Shown piece by piece: positions 12,601-25,545 of a stretch of 64,000 bases of DNA (the first letter of the stretch is position 1; each line of letters begins with the position of its first letter). The stretch comes from Aphrophora alni (Eukaryota; Arthropoda; Insecta; Hemiptera; Aphrophoridae): the NCBI GenBank assembly GCA_963513935.1, contig OY740765.1:75995718-76059717 (forward strand), read 5' to 3'. Below the pieces are notes generated by a model. That model did no database searches. It saw only the letters and a program-made list of their open reading frames with translations, and was not told where the DNA came from. Made by a program: the position numbers and the translations under genes.

Positions 12601-15600
12601 GTCCTTCATGATTTTATGGAAAATCATTGATTTTCAAGATACAGTGAGAGGACCAAATTGTGGCTGACATCAGGTTTTTCCTAGGCATCATGGTTTCAAT
12701 AAATAAATAATCTTTGGTCTGATCTTCTACTCAAATACTTTGATTTAAAATTTAATTTTCAATTGTAGGTCCTATCTTAAAGTTTTAAAAAAATTTTAAA
12801 GTTCATGATGTTTAAACTAATTAAGATTATAAGAAACAATTATATAATATTAATTAATCTTTGGAAAGTCAAAAGATTGAATTCATCCACGTAAATATTC
12901 TTATTTGGTAAATAATGAATCAGATAAAAAATGAAAGACTATGAAATTTAAAAGTAAAATAATTCTAGAGAATTAATAATTAGGTCTGATAAAGAATGCC
13001 TAACATAAGAATAAATAAATGTTCTTGTAAAATTCATTCACTACAAACGTTACTTTGAAAAGGAAAAATAGTATTTTAAAGAACAGTTAATTTTTTCACC
13101 ATAAAAATTGAAAATTAAAAGTACCAAATACACAGATATTGAATAGAAAAAGATTATGTAAAGTCTAGAGAATTGCTGTCATGTTGAAGTAAGTACATAT
13201 GACAAGCTTCTAGATATTGTACGATAAAGTCAGTACTGATTATTGATCAGATTAATAACATACACATGTGTCATTAAATACGTGAAGCTTTGTATTACAC
13301 CTTTCTTTCGATGTTTGAAATTAATATTTAAAAAAATTAACCTTACATCACTTGTCTTTTCCTCAAAGATATGTTAGGTAGGGTTGAACCTATTATATTA
13401 ACATAATTCAACTATTATTTTACAGAAATATTGTTCACATACAATTACTTCTATTAATATCTACATATTTTAATAGAACTATGACTCTTATGACATCAAC
13501 ATGCATGTGTCATATGATATGTAAATCTTGATATTAGATGTTTACATTGATTGTTACAATTTATACAAAGTCTTGTTTATTAACATCAGCCTGTAATTTA
13601 GTGTTTGAATTTAACAGTTAAAAATTATATTCTTTCGTAATTTTTATGTCAAAATTTTACAGTTTAAAATCAGTTTCTTTTAAAATAAACTTCAAAAGTG
13701 ATAGATTTAGAAGCGAATATGGAACTTCCGAATTCCTATTGTGATATGTACATAACTTATGTACATGTATTTTTTATTTTCTGTTTTTACAGTGCAAAAG
13801 TGTACTGCACTCTAAGATATCACTTTTCCTTTTCAAAGTGAGATTTGTACTAAATTAATTTAGCAAAATTTGTTAAATATTCTTATGATAGATGTTCTAT
13901 ATCTTTACATTTAGGTCTTAAAGAGAACCTCCAACCAAAATTTTTTGTTAGTTATAAACTACTCTAATTATAAATCGAAGTGGAAAGGTTAATTAATATC
14001 AATACACCAGCAAAGATATTACAAAAACGACCTTTTTGCAGAAACAGATTTGTCTAAGCCTTGTCATACATTGCAATTGAATTATTAAAAAATTGGTTCA
14101 AGCGCTGGAACAGTATCTTTTATCTTTATTTAAAAATGTTTCCAGATATATGTAATCTTTGTAATATTCTTTAAATAAATTAGGGTTTTGTAAATATTTT
14201 CATCATTTTATCTTTCCTTTTATATTAGATCAAATTAACATTAATACCGTGTGTAAAGTCTGTAAACACAAGTTTAATTATGTTATGAAAACTTACTAAT
14301 GTTTAGTTAATACAAATCGTGGGTGTTGATTGCACAGGAAATTAATCACTCTCATATTTCTTTGCTATTAGTCTTGGCCGACCAATACATTAAAACTGAT
14401 GTTGTAATAAAACAATATATCCGACTTTAAATGTAAATATAAATTACAAAGGAGGGTGTGTAATTATCTTAAACTAGATTTATTAATTAACTAACATATT
14501 TCTAGTGGAATAAATAACATAAATTGTTATATTTACAATAAAGCATACCTTAAGATACAATCCTATAGATAGTTGAGCATAATGAGTGGCAACAATAATC
14601 ACAATTTTTTAGTATAAAAATTCACAAAACCAACATAGCCACAGTTCTTGGTTACAAAATTCCCTGACTTTTATCTTATCGACTATAATTAATTGCTATT
14701 TTAAGTAATATTACTGTCATTAACAATGTGATACTACTTATTTTTGATAAAATAGGCATAAAGAGAAAACAACACGAAGAACAAATAATTGAGAATATTT
14801 TAAATATAATTTCAAATTTACATCACCAGTTATTAATAGTCAATACAACAACAGTGAAACTTCGATCTATCACTCCCGCACTATTATTATTCAGATTAAC
14901 ACAGAACAAACTTAAATAAACCATTTTTATCGTTCCTTAAACGATCCCAAATCAATGATTCAAAAGTAGGTACATGATTAAATTTTATATCTTTCTTAAT
15001 AACAGCCAAATAACTAAAATCAATAAATTCAGATTAAAACTATATATATTTGTATAGTGTTTTAAATATGTTTCAGTTTTAATGGTTTATTTACAAACTG
15101 CCTCTATCAAACAACCTAATATTTGTGCTTGTCTAACGAGTCATGCATTAAACCGTTTATGTGTTAAACAGTTCTCACCCTAATTTCATTTCATTCACAA
15201 GTTTTCCAATCTATAGACGCATCACAGACAGTGTCTTTATAGTGACACAGTATATACAGCAAACCTAACTTTCATGTTTTCGCAATTATATTTAATAAGT
15301 TTAAAAGAAATGTTGCAACCTGTCACTGTTTATCCATTTACCTACATCATATTAAAGACAAATTTCTAATGTTAAACAAAATACTTTGTCATCTCATGTA
15401 GTCATAATTTGTTTCATTTCTTAAACTGCTGAATTGGTAATAAGAAAAGCGAAACTTTCAAGATACAACAAATGACTCTAACCAAGCCCAGGAATATTTC
15501 AAATCATTTGACGGTAGTGTTTAATGTACGTAACGTATTGTGTTAAATAAGATAATTAATTTTTAGTATATAGTTGAAATGTATATAGTTACAGAGTAGA
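9675..15600. other. Long AT-rich stretch without recognisable genes
   Basis: I found no convincing exon, transposase or RT motif in this 5.9 kb. An (AT)n run lies at 10970-10983. The segment 9700-10150, with phrases such as ATTCCTGAACCGTAAAATATT, has the feel of an interspersed repeat, but I cannot place it in a family. Short open frames at 10427 and 14728 have no family features. Confidence 0.5.
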
Positions 15601-15601
15601 T

Positions 15602-16946
15602 ATGGCATCAAGAATTTCAGGAAAACCTATCAAAAGTGGTGAACGTAAAACAGTGCTTAATGTTTTAAAATATTTTCAGACATCTTTTCCTGAAGAAAAT
15701 GTTTTGATTGGGCAAATAAAACCAGTGAAGCTACTTCGATAAGTGTTCGTTCAATTTATCGGTTTCGAAAAGAGGAAAGATTCGGGAATGTTGTAACTCC
15801 AAGGAAAATACTGCGTAAAATAGAATAAATTGCAAGTAAAAAGTATGACAGCTTTTTTCCCGAATAATAAGAAAAATTGTGCATTTTTTTCCCCTTACTA
15901 ATACGCCATCAACCCAATCTTCTGTTTTACAAAACATCCAGATCTTCCAGAGTTGAAGAAAACAATGTTGTGGAGGCTACTTCGAGAAAATGGGTTTTGC
16001 TATGTTTAGAATTCATTGTTTGGCATTATTCATATTTAAGACCAATTAGGCAGTTTAAAAGACAAGGTAATAATATTATTTTTATGGACGAAATTGGGTA
16101 AATGTTGGCTAGGCAACTTCAAAAGTATGGAAGGATAAAACAATTAAAACACCGAAGGATGTTTATTTAGCTGGATTTAACAAGAGGTTTAAAAGATCCA
16201 ACACAACAAGGGCCTCAGTTTGTCATTGTGCATGCCAGAGGTAAATATGGGTTTGTTGAAAAAGCAAATTTAGTATTCTTAGCGAAGAAAGGAGCAGCTG
16301 ATTTTCACTCAGAAATGGAGTGTTCAACATATGAAAAGTGATTTGTAGAACAATTGATACAAAACGTCCAGCCTGGTAGCATTATTGTTATTGATAATGT
16401 AGCTTACCACACTCGAAAAGTTGAAAAAGTTCAGACAACTAAAACAAAAAAAGGAAGAAATCAAGAATTGGTTCAAAGAAAAAAATGTGGAGTTTCCAGA
16501 AGACAGCTTAAAAAAAGAACTGCTGGCAGAATTGAAAAAAATTAAGCAATTTAATTCATTTTATGTAGCTGATGAGATGGCGGAAAGACATAACCTCACA
16601 GTACTTAGATTACCTACTTACCACTATGAGTTGAACCCAACTGAATTAGTTTGGAGTCAAGTCAAGAAACATGTTGCCGAGTATAACTCCAAATATGACG
16701 TAAAATTAATGGAACCACTAATTGGAAACGCTTTTAAGGCAGTTACTAAAAACCCAATGGGCTAACTATTGTGCTCACGTACAGAAAGTAGAAGACAAAA
16801 AGTGGGAGATGAACAGTTTACATGATGACGTCAAATCCTTTATAATTCAGTTGATAGGATCCTCATCAGACACATCCAGTGATACGAGAGAAAGCACTAC
16901 ACAATCACAAAGCACCAGAGAGTCTGTGGTGGCCATGTTACAGTAA
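15602..16946 (+). pseudogene. IS630/Tc1/mariner-type transposase pseudogene (DDE_3-like)
   Basis: From ATG 15602 the frame gives MASRISGKPIKSGERKTVLN, then an N-terminal helix-turn-helix-like region, before a stop near 15741. A neighbouring frame continues (SISVRSIYRFRKEERFGN). The three catalytic acids survive in separate frames: Asp in NNIIFMDEIG (codon 16087-16089), Asp in SIIVIDNVAYH (16393-16395) and Glu in LNPTELVWSQVK (16643-16645). Between the last two is a lysine-rich segment (about 16420-16560) ending ELLAELKKIKQ, typical of the long-spaced arthropod members of this family. The C-terminus is serine/threonine-rich and ends at TAA 16944. Multiple frameshifts and stops make it non-functional. 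I could not find the terminal inverted repeats. Confidence 0.8.
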
Positions 16947-17803
16947 ATATGCAGGTATTTAAAATATATAATTTAAACTAAAAACAGTTTTCTTACTTCA
17001 AGTACTGTGTATAAACAGTTAATTATAACTGATATTGGATTTGATAATAGACTTACAGTATTTATTTATTTATTATTATCTCTATAAATTATTTTAGTAT
17101 TAACATTTTCTTTCGGTATTACATAAAGTATTGATATACAATAAAAAGATAACAGTTGTATCAAAACATCGCATATAAAATATATTTTAAAACTGTATTC
17201 AAATTGAATTAAAAGCATATTGAAATAAATAGTTAATAATAAGTAGCCAAATAAATCAATTAAAAATAAATAATCAATAATAAAGTGGATATAAGCAGCT
17301 TTGTCTAAACAGCGGGTCAATGTTTTTACGGAGGCTAATAGCACAGCGACTGCCATACGATTTCCACTGCTTACGGGCGCTCCGTACTGACAGATAAATG
17401 TGGAACCAAGAACAGCTAAAGTCCTGGGAAAGGAGCTGGAGGTTGAAGTTACCAGGGGATGTCTGCAAAGGGGAGTTTTATCTACACTTATGTGGTTGCC
17501 GACAAAATTCTGGATCTTCTCTCATCAGAGGAATACTTTATCCAGCGAAATGTGGATGATGTGGAAATGTTTATCTGAGAAAGGTATAAAATACGGTGGT
17601 GGCTTTCATGAAAAGAGCTCTATCGCTAGTTGAGGGATGGTGTCACAAGAAAAACGTAAGACTAAACCTAAGTAAGATGATGCTGATTCCATTCACTCCA
17701 AAGTAAGAAAGAGGATCACGCCAAACCTGAGTGACTTAAAACATTCTGGGGAGACACTTCCAAGAGCGGAAGAGGTTAAATAACTAGGGCTTGTACTTAA
17801 CAC

Positions 17804-19497
17804 TCCAACTGTTAAAGACCCAAAATCGTACCCATTCTCCTGGACAAGTTGGCTATAAAACACGTATTTTGCAATTCAACATTTCGCCCACTTAGAATCG
17901 TCCTATTGCAATAAAAAAAAAAGTGTTGGAAAGCTAATGTTCCGTAGATACATAATCATGCATAAAAAATACCACAAAAGTTATAAATAATATTCCAAAA
18001 ATTGCTGAAGTTCGCATATTTTTTATGCGTAACGTCAAAGATTTGAACTGAGCGGATTTTAGTAAAAGCGACGCCATTTTTTCTCATATGATCACAAATC
18101 TATTTTTGTGTCAAACAGCTCGAACAAAACACTGTTCTGTAGATCACATCTTTCTCTTTCTATCCGTTGTTTACAAATTGTTCTGTGTGTCATAGATCGC
18201 AAGATATTTCTACTTGACCATAATAGAAACCTAACGGAACGAAATTCACTTGGCATTCGGAGCAGTTTACTAAATAAGATAATCAATTTTTGAATCGATA
18301 TTTTGTAACTGATCTTTACAGAATGTTGTAGAGGAGATTTCATTCTACAAGTTGGTATTACTTGATATATCGTAGACTTACTTTGAGGTTTTTGTTTTGA
18401 ACTCGGAATATGCCAAGTTTTTGACATAAATTGACACAGAGAGGCGTGGCAAAGGCTTTGTTTTGAGATTATATATTTCTCTTTGTGTATACAAATTGTA
18501 TATAAATTGTGTATACAAGTTACAATAAATGTGTTTTTATTTCTGAAGTTTATTTTTTTTGAGTGAAGTTCTAGTTTTTGAATGGTTTATATTTGGACTA
18601 ACCAAGAGGTAAGTTGTAAACCTAGACCTAAAAGCAAATTTTCTTATATTGAGAGTTTTATTTGATTATACAAGTGTATATGTGTGTTATTTTTTGTAAA
18701 GTTTATTGTTTTAGTGAAATCTAGTGATTTTGTCTTAGGCCTAGCTTTAGAAATTTACTAATTACGCCTAAATTGTCCAGGTTTCAAACCTAACCTCACT
18801 TGTCGAGTACCACTTTTTAGGGTGAAACGTTATTTTTATTTTGAAAATTTTAGAATTTGATTTTTCTTTTTACCAATAGTTATTCACATTTATACTAGAA
18901 AACGTTTGAAATCTTGAAAAAAAATGTAAAACAATTATTTCTGTGCTCAATTGGACTTTGAAGTGAAAGTTAGCCTTAGATTTTTGTGTGTTTTTTGTTC
19001 ATTACCATACTGACTCCAAAATTATTTTTCAAACTGTTGTTTCATTACACTACTAAATTCTATGAACCTTTCTGAATATAATGATATATATAGAAGTTGG
19101 TTTTCCATAAATATTACTATTTTTGGTGATTTTTTGGAAAAAAAAGGATAAATTTACCTTTTTTCGTAAAACAATTTTTTTAAATTTTAAAATGTAAATT
19201 TTTTTTCCTCCCTAAATATATTCACAAATATTACCCAAAACTTTTATGAATCTTAGAAAAAGGTGGTAAGCTATTGATTTTGGATGATACAGGTTTTCCT
19301 GAAAAATGACAACTTCATTTTATGACATCTAACATACTTACTCCAAAACCTTTTCAAAATATTTTTTTTATTACATAGATGAATTCTATGCATCTTTCTG
19401 AGAAAAATGATGTCTTATAAGTTAGGTTTTGTGTAAACATAATATTTTTTATTAATGTTTTAAGAAAATAATACTTTAGCATTGCACAGTTGTAGGG
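17804..19497. mobile_element. 1.69-kb AT-rich element with internal repeats, copy 1
   Basis: It interrupts the LINE reading frame. TTAACAC stands on both sides (17797-17803 and 19498-19504), as a target duplication should. Joining the flanks through a single TTAACAC restores LVLNTKFTW in frame. The ends share only a short imperfect inversion (TCCAACTGTTAAAG at left; CCCTACAACTGTGCAATG reading inward from the right). Inside, units of about 330 bp recur, with CATTACACTACTAAATTCTA near 19045 and ATTACATAGATGAATTCTAT near 19371. There is no coding capacity. A second, longer copy lies at about 23283-25545. Class unknown; a 7-8 bp duplication would fit a hAT-like non-autonomous element. Confidence 0.65.
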
Positions 19498-20136
19498 TTA
19501 ACACCAAATTTACCTGGAATTCAAACTTGAGGCACACTACGGAAAAAGTCAATACATCGTTAATGGCAGTAAGAAGTCATGGGAAAAACTTGGGAACTAA
19601 GAACAGCTATGAAAATACATCTACACTGAAATAATATGGCTTATGATGTGCTACGGAGCTGTGGTTTGGTGGGTTAAAACCGAGCAGAGGGAAGCCCAAA
19701 AGTACTTTGACCAAGGCTGAAAGGCTGATCTGTCTCTGCATTAACGGAGAAATGTTCACAACACCAACTGCGGGAATGGAGATAATGCCAAGGCTTCCAC
19801 CAACTGATTTATTTATCAAAGCAGAGGCAAGAAAAACAGCCTATAGGAGAACCTCACTCCAGGGGTATCGCAGAATTACAAGAACTATCCTCTGGATAGG
19901 AACAAAGGCACAAATAAGATGATAACAGACACTATTTTCAAAACCCTTAAAAGTTGAAATTGCCTACGAAGAGGAAGATTGTGTAAAAGGTATCTCAGGG
20001 GACCTGGTGTGGTACACTGACAGTTCCAAAAGTAAGGAAGGCACTGGTCTTGGCTTATATGGGCTGAGACCAGGTTGAAGCATTCAATTCTCTTGGGACA
20101 GTATGCCACAGTTTTTCAGGCTAAAGTAATGGTCAT

Positions 20137-20264
20137 ATTTATTTATTTTCATTTTATTGTCACATAACACTTTACATATAGCAAGATCTATAAAACTAGT
20201 AACATTGTCAAACACATATACAACAAATAACAAACATAGCACAACAATAAATAACATAAATAAT
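20137..20264 (-). mobile_element. Truncated LINE 3' end inserted in the RNase H region
   Basis: This 128-bp segment splits the RNase H reading frame between FQAKVMVI and VEENMK. Read on the minus strand it ends GACAATAAAATGAAAATAAA, an A-rich tail like that of a 5'-truncated non-LTR element. No clear target duplication is visible. A similar ATTTATTTAT-containing tail is near 38035. Confidence 0.4.
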
Positions 20265-20924
20265 TGTTGAGGAGAATATGAAGCAGGCTTTTAAGAAAAC
20301 CTGAATTCCTATCTATAATAACAGTCAAACATCAATTAAAGCACTTGCAGGGAAAAACATAAAATCCAGTTTGGTCTGGGAATTCCGAGAAAATGTCAAC
20401 ACTCTTTCTCAGAAAAACAGGGTAACCTTGCATTAGGTATCCAGGCATAAAGGAACTGAGTAAACCAAAGAGGCAGCTGGATTGGCTAAACAGGGCTTTG
20501 CATCAGAGTTTGTAGAACCTGAGCCGGCAGTAGGGATATCTGTGTGTCTGTCCAAGATTGCTATTAATAGGCAGGTTCCGAGAAAACACTAGCAAAGTTG
20601 GTATAGTCTTAAAGGGCATTCCCAAAGCAAATTACTACTAAGATAAGTCCCTTCAGATAGACCTGGAGGGAGAGTACTGACCTTGGATAAGGGAAAAATC
20701 ATGGGACTTATTACAAGACACTGTGGTCCGAGGGTGCACTTCCATAGGATAGGAACATAACATGGGAAACTGTGTGGGGTGGATGAGGAGAATGGAGGCA
20801 ACATAATCTTTGAGGTATTTGGTTTTTGGTTCCCAAACTCCTGGTGAACTCTCATTGGACAAGCTAGTGAATGGACTACTAAAATTCATAAAGGGGACTA
20901 ATTTATTGAGCTAGAATTAAGAGT

Positions 20925-21139
20925 TGAATACAAATTTTCATAAATAGTACTTTTATTTATTCAAATGTGTTTTAACAACAAAATCCCCATCTTCAGTGAT
21001 ACACGAGCTACAATAACTAAACTCAAACTTAGTTATTGTTATAGTTCAGTACTAAATTGAGTTATAGTTTAAAGATGTCTACTTTGACATTGAAACAAAT
21101 TTGAATAAATAAACATACTATTTGTGAGAATTTATGTTC
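20925..21139. repeat. 215-bp foldback element
   Basis: The arms 20926-20993 and 21073-21139 are imperfect inverted repeats of about 68 bp (TTTATTTATTCAAATGTG against TTTATTTATTCAAATTTG on the opposite strand). The centre holds AACTAAACTCAAACTTAGTT, itself palindromic. It begins just after the LINE stop codon, so it may be part of that element's 3' region or a MITE inserted there. Confidence 0.55.
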
Positions 21140-22149
21140 AAGTTTTATTCTATCAAGTATACCACCTCACAAGTCAAGATCAATATTGTTTTATGGCGTT
21201 GATAGGCTTAGTTGAACAATAGGCCAACGGTCACAGTCCCTGGTTGCCGGTTTAACCTTCAACCACTCGGCATCATCTAATATTTTATAATTTAATCCAA
21301 CTTCATTCACAAAAGGACTGCAGTTGTCAAGTTGATATCTAATATCCAATCATCACTCACCATAGTTCTTGTATTCGGATTGGTTAAAGTCCGCCATCAA
21401 CGATGGTGAACTATAGGCTATCACCGTCTTGTTACCACGCTCACCAAATATGGACGTTTAATGGATACGTTCCACTAATATTCGCTATATATATAGTTTC
21501 ATTTGTTAAAACTATACAGTGTGTAGTATTCAATCATTATTTTAGCAAATTAATGTTAGACACCATTTTTCATTTTATATAACAGTTTTGTACATTGTAC
21601 TTCTGCTCACATATCTCTATGCATGCGCTAAAAAATCATGTTCCACGAATAATACTCTACAGAACCAGAACTGATATCATGAACTAGATGACATTTCAAA
21701 ATATATAAATCTTAACCTCTCTCATCTGTTGTTTACAAACAAATTATTACTGTTTTCTCTCTTTTGATGCACACTTTTCTTATCACTAATTAAGGTAATA
21801 ACGCTTTATAAACAATATTATATATAGTTTACAATTTTTTTTTATTATTTTATTTTTTATTTTTAATATTCATTGTAAAATGCTAATATGACTTTGTTGC
21901 AGAATAAATAGGCTTAAAACTATTTTGAATCATAGTTTAGGAATAAATATACAACTGAACACCAGTATCCATGTATACTGTATCATTACAAAAGAAATAT
22001 ATATACACACATTTCACTGTAACTTCCTACTAATAAAGTTATAACAACAGTTTATATAAAAAACAATATTTTATTTTGAACTTTGTTTATCAATTTAAAT
22101 TCAATATGCATTATAACGCTTTTGTTTGTCAATCTGAAATTATTTCAGG
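21140..22149. other. Unassigned stretch, possibly part of a BEL/Pao 5' region
   Basis: No coding sequence is visible. It lies directly upstream of BEL-like Gag similarity and could include a decayed LTR and leader. I find no duplicated copy downstream to prove an LTR. The part at 21190-21480 is less AT-rich than its surroundings. Confidence 0.35.
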
Positions 22150-23282
22150 TAGATTACTGAATTAGTTCAATCATTTGTTGACACTTATATGGTACACACA
22201 TTGCCACGGCACTGTAAAAAGAAACTTGTAGAATATTATAACAGTATTCTAAAGAAATCACATGAATTTGAATACTTTATTGACCGAGTAGCTACGGATG
22301 AAAATACATCAGATACACAGGGACAGGAAATATTTCAAATTCAAGACAAAAATGTAGAATTAACCACTTCTACTAAATCCAACATATCAAATTATTATTG
22401 CCAAATATTTGTTCAAATGGTAATTTAAACACTTTTGCTTTATCACACTGCTCAGACCCACTTAAAATATCTATTAAAATTATCGCTTCCTACATTTAAT
22501 GGCCGTTTATCAGAATGGACAAATTTTTACTATGTTTTGCGCCAGAATGAATTGTTGTTTCTCGTTGAAAAGTTTACACATTAATTGTCATGTTTAAGTG
22601 GAGAATCTTAAAATATTATAAAAGGTATTCCAATCGCACCACTTAACTAGCAAATCACGTGGAACACACTACATGAGAGATATCAAAATCCTAAAAGCTT
22701 AATTAGCTTTCATATTAACAAACCCATTGATATGCTGTCTATTGAATAAGCGTCTTTAAAGAATATTCTTAGATATTTATTCTGCAAATTCGTAAGCTTT
22801 AAAAGTTCTCAATTATGATGTTAACCAAGAATTGAGCTTATTAACTACTTTATAAAGAAAACTAGATACTGAATCTCAAAAGAGATTTGAAGATAAGGGC
22901 ACATTGATCATAGTATGCTTACAGTTGATTAACTTATTCAAATTTTAAATGAAGAAAGTATTCATTTAGAAAATGCTAACTCGATCGTTTCAGACTTTAC
23001 CAAACCAACAACTTCTAAAACAAATTTCCCAACACAAATCAATCAATCAACCAATTTTAAACAAATTAAACCTGTATGCATGTTTCTCATGTTATTTCAA
23101 GTTCCACTGCTAAATATATATTCTGCAATAACATTACACATAATATCTATAAATGAATCAATTTTCAAAATCTTAATCGAAATAAAAGATTAAATTTTAT
23201 CAGCACCAAATAATTCTGTGCAAACTGTTTAACTCTCCATTCGTCTCTTCAACACTAAGTGTTGATGAATGACACGTCAGTG

Positions 23283-25360
23283 TTGTTTATTGACACTTTT
23301 GCAATTAAACATTTCATCCACTTAGAATCATCCTACCGCAATAAATAAAATACTGTTGGAAAGCTAATGTTCCATAGATGCATAATCATGCAAACAAAAA
23401 ATACCATAAAACATTATAAATAATTAATAAAGTTTGTGCATTTTGCCGCGAACGAGTGAAGAAAAAACTGTGCAGTTGTAAAACACAAACTATGTCATTT
23501 TTCTCTATTTTTCGCAAATTCATATTTCTGTCTAACAAATCTACCATAACACTGTTCCATAGATGAAATCATCCTGTTTCGATCTGAGCTTTCCAAGTTT
23601 TTCTATATGTTATAATTTTTAATCTATAAAAATTAAACAAAATCAAAAATTTTAACATTCCCAATTCAACTATATGCATTTTTTTCCCAATTCAACTTTG
23701 AGCATTTTAAATAATATTTTATCGAAATGTGTAATATATCATTGTAAATGTAATGTATCAATATTTCATACTCATGTAATCAAAATTATATACAGCAAAA
23801 GGTAAAAATTAAAAAATTCGATCAATTTGGAGTGTTTTACCGCGAAAGAACAGCACTGGGTGGTTTTTCGAAATATACGAAAATGTGAACTTATTCATCA
23901 TATAATTTGACGGTAATTCTTATCCAAATACCACAAGTTGACAATATTATTTTTCTTTCTCTTTCAAACTATGTATTCCAAATTATGCTACTTGTAATAG
24001 TTTTTTAGATTTATTACATTCTACGAAGTAGTAACCAAACCGAACCAGACTCATTTTCTTTTTGTTGTGGTTATGAAATGTGAAATATCAATTACTTACA
24101 TTGATATTTTGGAGTTTTTCACACTATTGGGAAGATGAAATTTAAATCTTTCAGTTGGTACAACCCATTATGTCATAAACCTAATATTAGATATGCTTTC
24201 TGAACCTGAAATTCCGTTGTCTTGGCTTGTTTTGTATCCTAAATATGTGCCTAATCAAGTGTTCCGTGTGTGGCTTGATTTATTTCTGTTATTGTGAACT
24301 TATTTTGTTACGTACAGTGATTTATTTATTATAATTTTTTTTATAAAAGTTATAATATGTGTGTTAGTGTTTCTAGAGTTTATTATTTTGAGTGAATATT
24401 ATGTTTTTCAGTGATTTTGTTTCAGGTCTATCTAGTACAAAGGTTATGTCAAATTAGGCCTAACTTAGTAAATTTCCATTTTTACGTAAAAATTAATTTT
24501 GTTTAATGAAATTTTATAAATTGATTTATGTTTTATCAAAATTTATGCACAAATATAGTAGAAATGTGTTTCTATATCTCTAAAAATTTAAAAAATATTG
24601 TTGTATGTATAGGCTTTCATTTGGCATTTTGCCTTCGGTTTTTGTAACAATTTTTGATTTCTGACATACTAACTCCAATTTATTTTTTTCATTACACAGA
24701 TAAATGCTATGTACTTTTATGAAAAAAAAAAAGATATTTTACAAGTTGTGTTTTATAATAATTTTATTTTTTTTTTTTTGTGTGATTTTTTTCAAATTAG
24801 GCATAGATTTTTAGCAAATTTCCATTTTTTTCGTAAAAATTAATTTTTACTAATGAAATTTTAATAATTTGATTTTTGTTTTTTACCAACTTTTATCCAC
24901 AACTATGTTACATATATCCTGTATAACTTGAATTTTTTTATTGTTCTATAGTAAATATACCCTTTTATGTGGAATTTTGGCTTTGGCTTTGGCTTTTGTA
25001 AGAATTTTCGATTCCTCACATACTAATTCCAAATTTTTACATATAATTGTTTTTCATTATACGTATAAATTCTATGCACCTTTCTGAGAAAAATGATAAT
25101 AATAAGTTGTATTTTCCATATTATTATTTTTGGTGATTTTTCAAATTAGGCCTAACATTTTAGCTAATTTCGTTTAAAAAATGTTTTTCACATTAATATT
25201 TTACAAATGGATTTTTTTTTTAACAACATTTATTCACAATTACATTACAAAACTTTGTATATTTTGAAAAAAATTTAAAAAATGTTGTTTGCTTGTATAG
25301 GCTTTTCTGTAAAATGTTAACTTCTTTTTTTGATTCCTAACATACATACTCCAAAACCAT

Positions 25361-25415
<55 letters not shown>

Positions 25416-25545
25416 TCATTACACATAAATTCTATGCATCTCTCTGAGAAAAATTATGTCTTACAATATTTGGTTTTGCATAAAATAACTATTTTTTATG
25501 ATTTTTTTTAATAAACGAAGAAAGTTTGCACTCCCAGGTCTAGGG
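23283..25545. mobile_element. 2.26-kb AT-rich element with internal repeats, copy 2
   Basis: The left part (TTTTGCAATTAAACATTTCA, then CCACTTAGAATCATCCT, TGTTGGAAAGCTAATGTTCC and CATAATCATGCA) matches copy 1 from 17868 almost word for word. The right part repeats a unit of about 360 bp starting with CATTACACATAAATTCTATG-like sequence near 24691, 25053 and 25415. Each unit contains CAAATTAGGCCTAAC- and GATTCCTCACATACTAA-like phrases. One unit has acquired a long (AT)n at 25362-25412. It interrupts the BEL/Pao element. Exact ends and target duplication are not resolved. Confidence 0.6.
25362..25412. repeat. (AT)n microsatellite
   Basis: About 50 bp of uninterrupted AT dinucleotides inside copy 2 of the repeat-bearing element. 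Confidence 0.9.

Larger units (their letters stand above)
17290..20914 (+). pseudogene. Non-LTR retrotransposon RT / RNase H pseudogene (Jockey/I-like)
   Basis: Broken frames give the order of a LINE ORF2: RT motif ELEVEVTRGCLQRGVLS (about 17430-17480), the YADD-like NVDDVEM (17550-17570), then GIKYGGGFHEKSSIAS. After an inserted element (17804-19497), coding resumes with TWNSNLRHTTEKV and continues through CYGAVVWW (about 19650). An RNase H-like part follows (YTDSSKSKEGTG-type around 20010-20045, then the QTSIKAL block near 20325), interrupted by a second insertion at 20137-20264. A terminal segment with LITRHCGPRVHFHRIG (about 20705) ends at TAG 20912. Upstream domains (endonuclease, ORF1) are absent, so the copy is 5'-truncated. 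Clade is uncertain because RNase H occurs in several LINE groups. Confidence 0.8.

Noticed and set aside
18092..18427. 111-codon minus-strand open frame
   Set aside because: It is inside the non-coding repeat-bearing insertion; the second copy at 23283 does not preserve the frame.
21140..22149. 5' LTR of the BEL/Pao element
   Set aside because: The position is right, but no second LTR copy or clear terminal motif is visible, so I listed it only as unassigned.
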